Notes: generated from the sequence alone by a model not told the origin. A stretch of DNA of 25,321 bases from an archaeon (GCA_020444005.1 JAHLLU010000002.1:1-25321); one strand, 5' to 3'; counted from the stretch's first letter, positions 16,259-24,116 are shown. Numbers and translations: made by a program.

Positions 16259-18011
16259 GGATGACACCGGGTCTTGTCCCCGTGTGAACACCATTTTCCA
16301 CTACAACCTTACCGTTCACCAAGACATAGGGAATGCCCGTGGGGTAGGTAGTGGTCAACTCTGGGTGCCCAGTGTGATCCAGTTTCTCCAAGTCCATCAA
16401 CACGATGTCCGCGTAGCCACCGGGTAGCAGGGTACCACGGTCCTTTAGCTTGTATGTCTTGGCGGGTATAGTTGATGTCTTCTGGACTGCTTCCTCCATT
16501 GTTAGGAAGTCGCTGTCTCGTACGTATCGCATGAAGAACTTGGGGTAGCCGCTGAATGTGTCGGGTAGCGGTGTGGCATATGGTGGATTTCTGTTCATCA
16601 CATCCTTGTCATCCCTGATTCCAACGTCCAGTCCCGCTGTACCTAGCCTGTGTTTGAAGAACTCCATCATCTGTGCCTCAATTCCACGGTAATCGGTGTG
16701 AGCCCCCATACTATCTGGGTCAAGTACAATTAGATCGCATAGGGTGTTCCATGAATCTTTCCCATGTATCTTTGCTGCCTCAGCTAGTGTTTTGCCCGCG
16801 TATTCCGGGTTTTTATGGGTCACTATCTTGAAGTTTTCCGCCCAGTGTAGGTTCACGCATGGGTTGATGACTAGTCTCTGGAAGAGTTTGCCTTCTTCTA
16901 TCTCGTCCCATGCCTTTTGCCTGAACTCATCAACCTTCAGCCACTCAACCAGTTTTTCTCGGCTACCAAGAAGCCTTAGCCACTGGGTGAAGTGCAAGCT
17001 GCAGAGATATGGGAAAGGCTCCCAGCACTCCCATGGGATAAGATCAAAGTTGATGTCCAAGCCCGCCTCAAGTGCATCATCAATAGGCTTCAGGGTTGCT
17101 TTTCCAACTGCTTCGCCTATCAACGGCGTCATAGGGGGAACCGCATGCCAGCCGGGTGCAAGGTGAGCGATGTTTAATCGGACTCTGGTTTTGCGTGCGG
17201 TCTCGATTACTTCTTTGATTCCCTCGATGGGTTCTGCGCTATAGGAGCCCATCTTGATATTACGTCTTCGTCCTGTTCTTCTCCAGTGGGGGACGTAAAT
17301 ACCATCGTATTCTTTGAGTACAGCAACACATTCATCAATCTCCTCCTTTGAAGCAAAGACATCGGGATCATAATCCAGTCCGACGCTGAAACCTCTGCAT
17401 CCTTCAACCATGGCTTGATGGATCAGCTCCTTCATCTCGGAGACCTCTTCTGGTTTGGCTTCTCGTTTATAGTCCTCGCCCATCACACAGTACTTGATGG
17501 TTCCATGTCCAACAAGGGGAACATAATTGATGCCTATTCCCTGTTTTCTGAGTAGCTCAAAGTAATCACCCATGGTCTTGTACTCGATCTTCCACCCAAA
17601 CTTGGCTTCATGAAGCTCATTAATGTCCTCTAGCTTGTGGAGACTCTTTCCATGGTACAGGTATGGATCTTTTTCGTATACCTCATCCCAGAGAACCCCG
17701 GGAGCCTGAACATACTCACAGAGAGGAGCAGGACTCAAACCACACTGACCAGCAACGACAGTTGTACATCCCTGCATTACCGCGCTTTCACAGTTTGGAT
17801 ACCATGCAAAACCCCAGTCTCCGTGGCTATGAGGGTCTACGAACCCGGGTAGGGCATATAGTCCCGATGCGTCTATCTCGCGTTCAGCATCACCGGTTAC
17901 TTTTCCGGTCTCGATTATTCTCCCATCTTTCACGCCGATGCTGCCAATATATTCCTTGTTTTTACCATCAACAATCCTTGCGTTAGAAATCTTTACATCA
18001 AAATCACTCAA
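16242..18011 (-). CDS. N-acyl-D-amino-acid deacylase-like amidohydrolase
   Basis: A 589-residue metal-dependent amidohydrolase of the D-aminoacylase family, which frees D-amino acids from N-acyl forms. Seen are an N-terminal beta-sandwich segment (ISNARIVDGKNKEYIGSIGVKDGRI), PGFVDPHSHGD with metal ligands His61 and His63, the family cysteine ligand Cys90 in VAGQCGLSPAP, a later His in IAHLAPG, and Asp in MGAHTDYRG. The C-terminus (TYPTGIPYVLVNGKVV, HTGTRPGVIL) is diagnostic for this family. Length is typical to slightly long. Start TTG 18011 gives the normal N-terminus; no ATG is available and no clear ribosome site is seen. Together with the M81 peptidase and amidase it suggests breakdown of D-residue peptides such as bacterial wall material (inference). 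Confidence 0.9.
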   Translation of the reverse strand: MSDFDVKISNARIVDGKNKEYIGSIGVKDGRIIETGKVTGDAEREIDASGLYALPGFVDPHSHGDWGFAWYPNCESAVMQGCTTVVAGQCGLSPAPLCEYVQAPGVLWDEVYEKDPYLYHGKSLHKLEDINELHEAKFGWKIEYKTMGDYFELLRKQGIGINYVPLVGHGTIKYCVMGEDYKREAKPEEVSEMKELIHQAMVEGCRGFSVGLDYDPDVFASKEEIDECVAVLKEYDGIYVPHWRRTGRRRNIKMGSYSAEPIEGIKEVIETARKTRVRLNIAHLAPGWHAVPPMTPLIGEAVGKATLKPIDDALEAGLDINFDLIPWECWEPFPYLCSLHFTQWLRLLGSREKLVEWLKVDEFRQKAWDEIEEGKLFQRLVINPCVNLHWAENFKIVTHKNPEYAGKTLAEAAKIHGKDSWNTLCDLIVLDPDSMGAHTDYRGIEAQMMEFFKHRLGTAGLDVGIRDDKDVMNRNPPYATPLPDTFSGYPKFFMRYVRDSDFLTMEEAVQKTSTIPAKTYKLKDRGTLLPGGYADIVLMDLEKLDHTGHPELTTTYPTGIPYVLVNGKVVVENGVHTGTRPGVILTREA

Positions 18012-18090
18012 ACTTGATCAACAATTCTACCTGTTTATCGATGAATAAAACAGATTCCATAAGGGTCAAAATATTATAATTACCCGTAGG

Positions 18091-18127
18091 ATTGGTTACG
18101 TGGATACTTTCGATGAAGACAAACCAA
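18091..18127. repeat. Inverted repeat downstream of the pilus operon
   Basis: ATTGGTT (18091-18097) and AACCAAT (18121-18127) are complementary with a 23-base loop. The pair lies between the end of the V4R gene and the start of the amidohydrolase, so it could form a 3'-end hairpin for the long operon, but no T-run is attached. Confidence 0.3.
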
Positions 18128-18154
18128 TTGGAGCCCGCTGAGAAAGTACTCCGT

Positions 18155-18631
18155 TTAATCCTCAGCTACTAGTCTAATAGAACAGTGTTCGTCTCCGTGG
18201 GCATAACATTCGCTTCTACTGAACTGATAGTCCACATTGGTCAATTCTTTTATGATTCCTGATATGTATCCTCGGAGGAAGAAGCACTGGGGCATGTTAA
18301 GTCTTAGGCAGAAATGTTTGAATGCGTTGTCCTGTAAGACTACCTTTATTTTACCGTTTTGGGGGTTAAACTCTTCAACCACCATGTTTGCCCATCCTAT
18401 TTGGCTAGCAGAGTTTATCACCATCTCAAATAAGTTTTCTAGGGATTCGCCCTCATTATTTATCTTACTGACTACTTCTCTGCAAAACACCATACCGTTC
18501 TCATGACCCATCTGATAGATCATGGACTCTCCTGCACTACCAAAGGTATTAACCAACGTGTTTAGCAGATTAAGGAAGGACCCCGATGTGAGCACTAGGT
18601 TTTGGGGAATAACTGTTTTTTCGCTTGTCAT
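18155..18631 (-). CDS. V4R-domain sensory protein
   Basis: A 158-residue protein carrying a V4R (4-vinyl-reductase-like) domain, a small-molecule-binding fold found in archaeal and bacterial signalling proteins. The C-terminal mark is CFFLRGYISGIIKEL followed by SECYAHGDEHCSI, where the two cysteines and His are typical of the V4R metal or ligand site. The N-terminal half (LLNTLVNTFGSAGESMIYQMGHENG) also matches the domain, so the protein is a bare V4R unit. The start is ATG 18631: it forms a four-base ATGA overlap with the stop of the upstream gene and has GGGAGAG before it. The frame is also open from ATG 18646. As the last gene of the pilus operon it probably acts as its sensory partner. 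Confidence 0.88.
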   Translation of the reverse strand: MTSEKTVIPQNLVLTSGSFLNLLNTLVNTFGSAGESMIYQMGHENGMVFCREVVSKINNEGESLENLFEMVINSASQIGWANMVVEEFNPQNGKIKVVLQDNAFKHFCLRLNMPQCFFLRGYISGIIKELTNVDYQFSRSECYAHGDEHCSIRLVAED

Positions 18632-19638
18632 CTTTTTCTCTCCCATAGTCTTCTTCGTGGTGTCTCTTTTTTCTCGACTGGAACCTGTTTCATCTTCTCA
18701 ATTACATTCTGTAACGTGGTTACCCAGTTTTTCTTACCCGTATCAATAATCGGGATATTATAGACCTTCCCAAGATTCAACAACTCCTCATTATCAGAGA
18801 AATCAATTAATGCAGCCTCAGCGCCCGGAATATCCAGTTTCTTACCTAATAGAGCCACCAGTTCCTGTGAATCACCAAATGAGTAATCAATCAAAAGCAA
18901 GGATGGTCCTATCGTGGCTGCTAAATCAAATTGATGAGTGCTACCTGAGACGCCCTTTATCTCGAAGCCATATTGGATCTGTAATTCGTTTTGATATAGG
19001 AAATCTATTATTGGTTTGATTAGTTTCTCTGTGTCTGCGGTGTTTTTTACCATATCGTATGTTTTCTGGGATAATGTGTACGTCTTCAATGGAACGTATC
19101 GGGCTGTACGATAGTCGAACGTTGATCCACATAGGGGGCAATAATGAACAACCAATGGACGCTCAAAGCGGTGACCATTGTGTTTACATTCAAAACTATA
19201 CCCTATTTCCTTAAGATTAGGGTCCCATGTCTCCTTATCATGCGCAGAGCCCAGATCTTTTCCGCATTTTGGGCATACTAGTCGTCCTTTTTGTTCAAAG
19301 TTTTCGAGTTCACCGCTGTAGCCATCTGGTTCGTGTCTCAGGAGGATTATTTTCTTGATGAATATGCTACGGTCGGTAGGACAAGCATATCTTGAATACA
19401 CATGCGGGGAATCACAGCTAGGGCAGATTATGGCTCTGTCATAGTCTTCTCCTGTTAGATACTCTCTTTCTTCTAGACTGTTCAGGAGACTGATTGTTTC
19501 TCGCCAGTTTTCAAATTGGTCCATATTATTGTATTTGATTCCTTCTGGTGTTATACTTGGTTCAAGTCGCTCCACACCTTTCTCAACAAGGGATATGAGC
19601 AACTCTTTCTCAGAATCAGACACAATAACACCAACCAT
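18628..19638 (-). CDS. Zinc-ribbon regulator with degenerate nuclease-like domain
   Basis: A 336-residue soluble protein. A helical N-terminus (~1-65) is followed by cysteine-rich ribbons at ~70-180: CPSCDS...CPTD, CPKC, C.HNGH, CPLC. The C-terminal domain (~200-315) has FEIKGVSGSTHQFDLAATIG with Asp238 and LLLIDYS with Asp251. This pattern of GxSGxxHxFD then a hydrophobic strand resembles archaeal Mrr-like nuclease folds, but the usual ExK is absent, so catalysis is unlikely. The ribbon start (CPSCDSPHV) closely matches CPRCDSDDV in the response regulator at 4422-5456. Here the fourth ligand Cys is replaced by Asp (CPTD). It sits between the pilus platform genes and a V4R gene (ATGA overlap), so it is likely an operon-encoded regulator. 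Domain names are recalled, not searched. Confidence 0.8.
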   Translation of the reverse strand: MVGVIVSDSEKELLISLVEKGVERLEPSITPEGIKYNNMDQFENWRETISLLNSLEEREYLTGEDYDRAIICPSCDSPHVYSRYACPTDRSIFIKKIILLRHEPDGYSGELENFEQKGRLVCPKCGKDLGSAHDKETWDPNLKEIGYSFECKHNGHRFERPLVVHYCPLCGSTFDYRTARYVPLKTYTLSQKTYDMVKNTADTEKLIKPIIDFLYQNELQIQYGFEIKGVSGSTHQFDLAATIGPSLLLIDYSFGDSQELVALLGKKLDIPGAEAALIDFSDNEELLNLGKVYNIPIIDTGKKNWVTTLQNVIEKMKQVPVEKKETPRRRLWERKR

Positions 19639-19643
19639 AATAA

Positions 19644-20519
19644 TTACCTAAATAGTCCAGAGTTAAAAAACAAAATGGTCACAAACAACAAAACACATGC
19701 ATAAATCAAACCCTTAGAGAGTTGCCCGTGCTTTATTTTACCTCCAATGAATCCACCGACAACCGACTCGATAACAGCAGCCCAAAATAATACAGCCCAG
19801 TAGTAGTCTACGTTGAATAGATTTGTTACTAACCCAGATGACTGTACATTAGCATCACTGGAGATTGTAGCTAGAGGCATCAGGAACTTTGTTAGCAACA
19901 CCCAACTGATTATCAGGAAAACAAAGTCTCCAAGATACACGATATACAGATATGGGCTGGTTAGTGAGTTTCTTTCCCTCTTGAAGTTGTCTAGGATAGT
20001 GAACATCTCCAGACTTGACTCAAGAATATCAGTGACACGCCCACCTGTGCTATAGGCTTCTATCAATATTAGTGAAAGACGTTTAGCTTGGGGAATTACA
20101 AGTCGCTCCCCGAACCATAGTAATGAGCCTTCGATATCGCTTGTTATGTTTATTCTATCCATGGTTTGTTGGAGGGGAGGTGTAATTGGACCATAATCAT
20201 GTGTTGAAGCTGTCTCCATGGCGAACATCAGAGGTACTCCTGATTGCACTTCGTTTGTGATGCCTCGGAGGAACTGTGGTAGGTTCTCTTCAACCGCCGT
20301 AATATAGCGGTTATTGGTCCAGTCAATAAAGGCTGGAGCTAACATAATCAATAATAAGCTCATGGCAAGCCCTGTGTTGAGGCTTCTGCTCAGGGGTATC
20401 CAATATGGTGCGGTTGGGAAATAGCCTGCTGTTAGGAATATCAGCACAATTAGGACTAATCCTATGACGAGACTTGCGATTTGTACCATTTGGACTTGTT
20501 TCTCGTCATAGTAGATCAA
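19644..20519 (-). CDS. Pilus platform protein, second half (TadC/FlaJ C-terminal-like)
   Basis: A 291-residue membrane protein with a T2SSF (GspF) domain. Two N-terminal helices (~12-32 and ~48-66) precede a cytoplasmic helical bundle (VEENLPQFLRGITNEVQSGVPLMFAMETAS, residues ~75-185, the family mark). Helices follow at ~195-212, ~240-258 and ~270-288. It forms the inner-membrane base on which the ATPase acts. The start overlaps the preceding platform gene by four bases (ATGA). Archaeal FlaJ normally joins two such domains in one chain of 550 residues or more; here they are two genes, as in bacterial TadB and TadC. The zinc-ribbon gene follows after five bases. Confidence 0.88.
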   Translation of the reverse strand: MIYYDEKQVQMVQIASLVIGLVLIVLIFLTAGYFPTAPYWIPLSRSLNTGLAMSLLLIMLAPAFIDWTNNRYITAVEENLPQFLRGITNEVQSGVPLMFAMETASTHDYGPITPPLQQTMDRINITSDIEGSLLWFGERLVIPQAKRLSLILIEAYSTGGRVTDILESSLEMFTILDNFKRERNSLTSPYLYIVYLGDFVFLIISWVLLTKFLMPLATISSDANVQSSGLVTNLFNVDYYWAVLFWAAVIESVVGGFIGGKIKHGQLSKGLIYACVLLFVTILFFNSGLFR

Positions 20520-21334
20520 TCAACACTCACCTGCATGTCTATCAATATCATCATCAAGATACTAAGCAAGGGTATCCCAGCGAAAACAACCAAATTCAAC
20601 GAATTGATCCCTGAGGTATCAGAAGACTGCCCAGCGAAGCTAAATGTAGTAAGCAAAACCAAGAGAAGCAGAGGAGCGATAACCAGCAACGTGACATAGA
20701 TTTCACTAAGGAAACCAAGGTTGTTCAATAGTTCATTGTTTTCCTCTTCTTTTCGCTGTATAAGTAGGTCTGATTCAAACTGGAATAAGCTGCTAAGATC
20801 TCCACTTGTCTGAATGGTGTTTACAATGCTGTCAAGTAATCTTGTGAATAGTTCTGATGGGCTCCGGTTTTTGACGTCTTTGAGTGATTCCTGCGGGTTG
20901 AAACCAAATATTGATATGTTTACGAGGAACTTGTTGAAAAAGTTCCGTAGATACTTACTTTGCTCCGTTTCTGATACTCTTTCGATGATCCGCTCTATTG
21001 CTAGACCGCCTTTTGAAAGCATCAACATGAAGGTTACAGTGTATAGTAGATTTTTATCGATCTCATTGATTGCCATATCACGGACATACATTGGATACCA
21101 CGCCAACAAAACGATGGTAATCAGGGCAAAAATCACGGACAGTATCAGGGGTCCAGAGAATAACTTGATTCCCTGAACACCTAGAAGAAAATGGATTCCA
21201 ACAAGCAGAAAATAATCTACGATGAAACCGATGAATAGAACAAGCTTGCCTAGTTGAAGGTACTCATCAAATGGGCGTGACACCCCACTCTTCTGGTAAA
21301 CATCCTCAAACTCAGACAAGAAACGATCTATCAA
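20516..21334 (-). CDS. Pilus platform protein, first half (TadB/FlaJ N-terminal-like)
   Basis: A 272-residue protein with a T2SSF domain. Two N-terminal helices (~28-50 and ~58-80) precede a cytoplasmic bundle (MAINEIDKNLLYTVTFMLMLSKGGLAIERIIERVSETE, ~85-205). Two further helices are at ~212-232 and ~248-268. Together with the protein encoded directly downstream it should form the platform of a type IV pilus-like machine. The start overlaps the ATPase gene by four bases, so synthesis of ATPase and platform is coupled. The RKEEENNELLNNLGFLSEIYVTLLVIAP segment before the last helices is the usual junction in this family. Confidence 0.88.
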   Translation of the reverse strand: MIDRFLSEFEDVYQKSGVSRPFDEYLQLGKLVLFIGFIVDYFLLVGIHFLLGVQGIKLFSGPLILSVIFALITIVLLAWYPMYVRDMAINEIDKNLLYTVTFMLMLSKGGLAIERIIERVSETEQSKYLRNFFNKFLVNISIFGFNPQESLKDVKNRSPSELFTRLLDSIVNTIQTSGDLSSLFQFESDLLIQRKEEENNELLNNLGFLSEIYVTLLVIAPLLLLVLLTTFSFAGQSSDTSGINSLNLVVFAGIPLLSILMMILIDMQVSVD

Positions 21335-22836
21335 TCTACCTCATCAAACCTCGCACGAGTCAAAATCTCCTCAGGATTAACATAATAGGTATGAACAATG
21401 TTGGATACCTCATCATAGGTATTCAGATTATCATTCACCATCCACTCAAGAATCTTAGTCCGTCGCTTCATCTCATCCTCAAGTTCAAACTCGGGAACAT
21501 GGCGGAGGTTGGCGATCTGTTTGAATACCGATTCACCGCGTCCAGCCGACTCCAAGAAACGATAACTATCATCAATGGAATCCCATTTGAACCTATGCTC
21601 GAACTGAACTTGATCAGTGGCACTCAATCCAATGATCTCGGTTACGGTGTCGGAGCGTCTTACTACTTTCTCACCGATCTTTACTCTTCTTATTTGGAGT
21701 AGTACGTTCATCAGGGGTACCATCATGGGAGGTATGTTCATGGGTCGGCTTAGTAGTCGTTTTATTGCGTATTCAGGGCTGTCACTGTGGATTGTACAGA
21801 GTCCACCGTGTCCAGTGGCGATAGCTTGGAACAAAGTATATGCTTCCTCGCCCCTAACCTCACCTACCACAATATAGTCTGGACGCTGTCTTAGCGCTGA
21901 TTTCAATAGATCGAATAATGTTATCTCGGTAACCCCGGGCTGATAGCTTGGACGTGGCACCATGGGTATCCAGTTCTCGTGAAGCCGTAGCTCTCTGACT
22001 TCCTCGATAGTAACTACTTTCATCTCGGGTTTGATGAACATGCTCAACGAATTCAACAAAGTGGTCTTACCGCTTGCCGTGGCTCCACAGATCATGATGC
22101 TTCGCCCATGTTCAACTAGAAGCCATAGATACGCCGCTATCTCAGCGGACAACGTCCCATATTTTATCAGGTCAATGATTGTGAATGGGTTCTCCCTGAA
22201 CTTTCTGATGGTGAATGTGTCTCCTCGTTTGGAAACCTCTTCGAGGGTGATCTGTACTCTGAATCCTTCGGGGAGGGTTCCTTCCATTATGGGGTGACTG
22301 ATGCTAACTTGCCTACCTGAACGATAAGCTAGGCGTATAACGGTTCGATCCAGTTCCTCGGGTGACTTGTATATGATATTGGTTGGTATTGACTCATAAT
22401 TGCGGTGCCAGACATAGATCGGTGTATTGTAGCCGTTGCACGAGATGTCCTCAATGTTTTCATCACGGATCAACAGGTCTATCTTACCGTAGCCGAGGAA
22501 ATCCCGTTTTAGATAATAGATGAACTTGTCCTCGGACTCTTTTGGAATGTCGCGTTCGAATCGTTTGAAAAGCTTTTGGATATCATCCCTAAGGTATTCC
22601 TCCATCTTTTCTGAGTCACGTAAAACATCTAGAGGTACGTTCATTCGGTCAATGAGTATTTTCTTGATGCGATCAAGTAATGCATCCTCCTCATCAGTCA
22701 GCGTAGGCTCAACCGTGTGATACATAAGACTCCTCCGCTCATCATTTATCTCAATACCCACAAACCCAAAAGGAGGATTCACAGGATAGAAATCCCTGAA
22801 AGCCATGCTCTGCTGATCTTCATTATTTTCGCTCAT
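21331..22836 (-). CDS. FlaI/TadA-like secretion ATPase of the pilus
   Basis: A 501-residue hexameric motor ATPase of the GspE/TadA/FlaI family. The N-terminal domain (~30-220) includes the DFLGYGKIDLLIRDENIEDISCNG block typical of archaeal members. The core has Walker A GATASGKTTLLNSL (Lys257), an Asp/His box EEVRELRLHENWIPMVPRP, Walker B YIVVGEVRGEE and the family HxH-like segment GHGGLCTIHSD. It powers pilin insertion through the two platform proteins downstream. Start: ATG 22836 lies four bases after the pilin stop; a GTG at 22848 would extend the protein by four residues and overlap the pilin gene by eight. Its closest kin would be the non-archaellum pilus ATPases, because no other fla genes are present. 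Confidence 0.94.
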   Translation of the reverse strand: MSENNEDQQSMAFRDFYPVNPPFGFVGIEINDERRSLMYHTVEPTLTDEEDALLDRIKKILIDRMNVPLDVLRDSEKMEEYLRDDIQKLFKRFERDIPKESEDKFIYYLKRDFLGYGKIDLLIRDENIEDISCNGYNTPIYVWHRNYESIPTNIIYKSPEELDRTVIRLAYRSGRQVSISHPIMEGTLPEGFRVQITLEEVSKRGDTFTIRKFRENPFTIIDLIKYGTLSAEIAAYLWLLVEHGRSIMICGATASGKTTLLNSLSMFIKPEMKVVTIEEVRELRLHENWIPMVPRPSYQPGVTEITLFDLLKSALRQRPDYIVVGEVRGEEAYTLFQAIATGHGGLCTIHSDSPEYAIKRLLSRPMNIPPMMVPLMNVLLQIRRVKIGEKVVRRSDTVTEIIGLSATDQVQFEHRFKWDSIDDSYRFLESAGRGESVFKQIANLRHVPEFELEDEMKRRTKILEWMVNDNLNTYDEVSNIVHTYYVNPEEILTRARFDEVD

Positions 22837-22840
22837 CTTC

Positions 22841-23284
22841 TCATGCACGCCAGTAAATTACCTCTGTCACGCCTCTACTATTTACTACTGTAATCTTATA
22901 CTCTGAACCACTGATAATAGCTATAGGCGAAGTAAATCCAACCTTCATCAGTTTCTCGGTCAGAATAAGCGTATCTCGTCCATAACTAAAGGCGGAAACA
23001 CGGATTCCATCCACATAGACATCTGATACTCTGATATCGTTTTGCCCAAAATTATACACAGTAATATTCAGAAAATCATCGGCTCCACTCCACCAAACAG
23101 AAGATACAGTGAACCTTTCCTGAGTCTGTCCAACTTCTAGTTCGTTATTTGTTAAGTATTGATCATTTTCTGTCTGGATAAAAGTAGTACTATATGCGAA
23201 AAGATAGGTACCAGCGATACTCACGATCATTATTATGATAATCGTAGAAATAATCTCGCTTATACCACGCCTATTCACAGACAT
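22841..23284 (-). CDS. Archaeal type IV pilin-like protein 2
   Basis: A 147-residue secreted subunit. The short positive leader MSVNRRG is followed by a hydrophobic stretch (ISEIISTIIIIMIVSIAGTYLFAYS) that stays as the membrane anchor or pilus core after cleavage between Gly7 and Ile8 by the prepilin peptidase. The remaining ~115 residues are beta-rich (VSSVWWSGADDFLNITVYNFGQNDIRVSDVYVDG), as in archaeal pilin heads. It lacks cysteine. It is just ahead of the ATPase gene, 37 bases after the first pilin gene, and is longer than that pilin. Major and minor roles cannot be told apart from sequence. Confidence 0.88.
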   Translation of the reverse strand: MSVNRRGISEIISTIIIIMIVSIAGTYLFAYSTTFIQTENDQYLTNNELEVGQTQERFTVSSVWWSGADDFLNITVYNFGQNDIRVSDVYVDGIRVSAFSYGRDTLILTEKLMKVGFTSPIAIISGSEYKITVVNSRGVTEVIYWRA

Positions 23285-23321
23285 TACCTTTATTGATTAA
23301 TAAAATAAAATATGGGGGTTA

Positions 23322-23744
23322 CTACTCAGCTTTTACACTGAAAGCTACCTGAGTATTATCAGTACCAACGATCTTAACTTCGTAAGTGTTTCCAGCCGTC
23401 ATTGTGAAACCACCACTAATCTTGATCCTTGTAACAGTGTTTTCAGGTAACGGATCAGTATCCGCAGCAACAGTTGTTGCAGGTACATCCTCTACGTACA
23501 CGGTATCAAAGTCAACACTTGATGTTCCGACGTTCCTGATAAACACGATAATAGTATCGTTCGTAGCGAGAGCAAGAGATGAATCAATGGAGAGTGTCCC
23601 CATTTCTCCTTCTCCACCTAGTCTACCGAACCATCCCATGGTGTATCCGTAGATCAATATACCGCCTGCGATTACTACGACTATCAGTAATAGAACTGAT
23701 ATGTATGTTGAAACTCCTTTTCTTTCCATTAAGAACCCTTCCAT
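23322..23744 (-). CDS. Archaeal type IV pilin-like protein 1
   Basis: A 140-residue pilin with a class III signal peptide: a short positive leader ending ERKG, cleavage before VSTYI, and a hydrophobic helix (LLLIVVVIAGGILIYGYTMGWF). The soluble part (residues ~45-140) is rich in Thr, Val and Asp, with IDSSLALATNDTIIVFIRNVGTSSVDFDTVYVEDV, a beta-sandwich pattern shared with archaellin-like domains. ATG 23744 lies ~25 bases after a TTTAAA box and would be leaderless. ATG 23729 gives the shorter leader MERKG and cannot be excluded. It is the first gene of the pilus operon and probably the main subunit. Confidence 0.9.
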   Translation of the reverse strand: MEGFLMERKGVSTYISVLLLIVVVIAGGILIYGYTMGWFGRLGGEGEMGTLSIDSSLALATNDTIIVFIRNVGTSSVDFDTVYVEDVPATTVAADTDPLPENTVTRIKISGGFTMTAGNTYEVKIVGTDNTQVAFSVKAE

Positions 23745-23765
23745 AACTCAGTCATCATGATTCCC

Positions 23766-23771
23766 TTTAAA
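23766..23771 (-). promoter_or_regulatory. Promoter of the pilus operon
   Basis: TTTAAA (in GCTTTAAAGG on the minus strand) is centred ~25 bases from ATG 23744, with a purine-rich GAAATAAGC upstream that could be the BRE. It would drive the seven genes from 23744 down to 18155, which are separated by 37 bases or fewer or overlap. Confidence 0.55.
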
Positions 23772-24018
23772 GCTTATTTCAAAAACACATCAAATAACAG
23801 AAGATCAATCAATTTCTACAGATTCTTGCATTATTTTATTCAAGTAAATTAAAAAACTAAAAAATAATCATAAAAACAATATAAAATAAACTAAAAAGAA
23901 CCCATATCAACAAACAATAGCAGCTAACAAAGGGGGGGGAGGGGGTACCAACAACCCAGCCCAGAATCAGCTTCTTTCAACGAAACCAGCCCCAAAACAG
24001 CCCTGATTCGATCCTGAT

Positions 24019-24061
24019 AAGTGTAAAAAACCGTATCATTAACGTTTTTTCGTATACACTT
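24019..24061. repeat. Imperfect hairpin in the tRNA-pilin spacer
   Basis: AAGTGTA (24019-24025) pairs with TACACTT (24055-24061). After a CGTA bulge, A-rich 24026-24031 pairs with G24044-T24050. It may be a second terminator for the tRNA transcript or a binding site upstream of the pilus operon. Confidence 0.4.
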
Positions 24062-24101
24062 TTGTCAACGAAAAATAATACACCTTCACAATAATTCACA
24101 C

Positions 24102-24116
24102 AAAAAAAATTTTTTT
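24102..24116 (-). terminator. T-run terminator of tRNA-Leu
   Basis: On the minus strand seven A are followed by eight T (24109-24102), about 35 bases past the tRNA 3' end. T-runs like this end archaeal tRNA transcripts. Confidence 0.65.

Noticed and set aside
18078..18135. Short plus-strand frame ending near 18142
   Set aside because: It is about 14 codons with no ribosome site and lies in an intergenic spacer.
18155..23744. Archaellum operon
   Set aside because: There are no FlaG, FlaF, FlaH or archaellin-family genes, and the platform is split as in Tad systems, so an adhesive or other type IV pilus fits better.
23932..23945. G-rich tract as a G-quadruplex
   Set aside because: There is only one G8 and one G5 run, not four separated G-tracts, so a simple intramolecular quadruplex is not supported.
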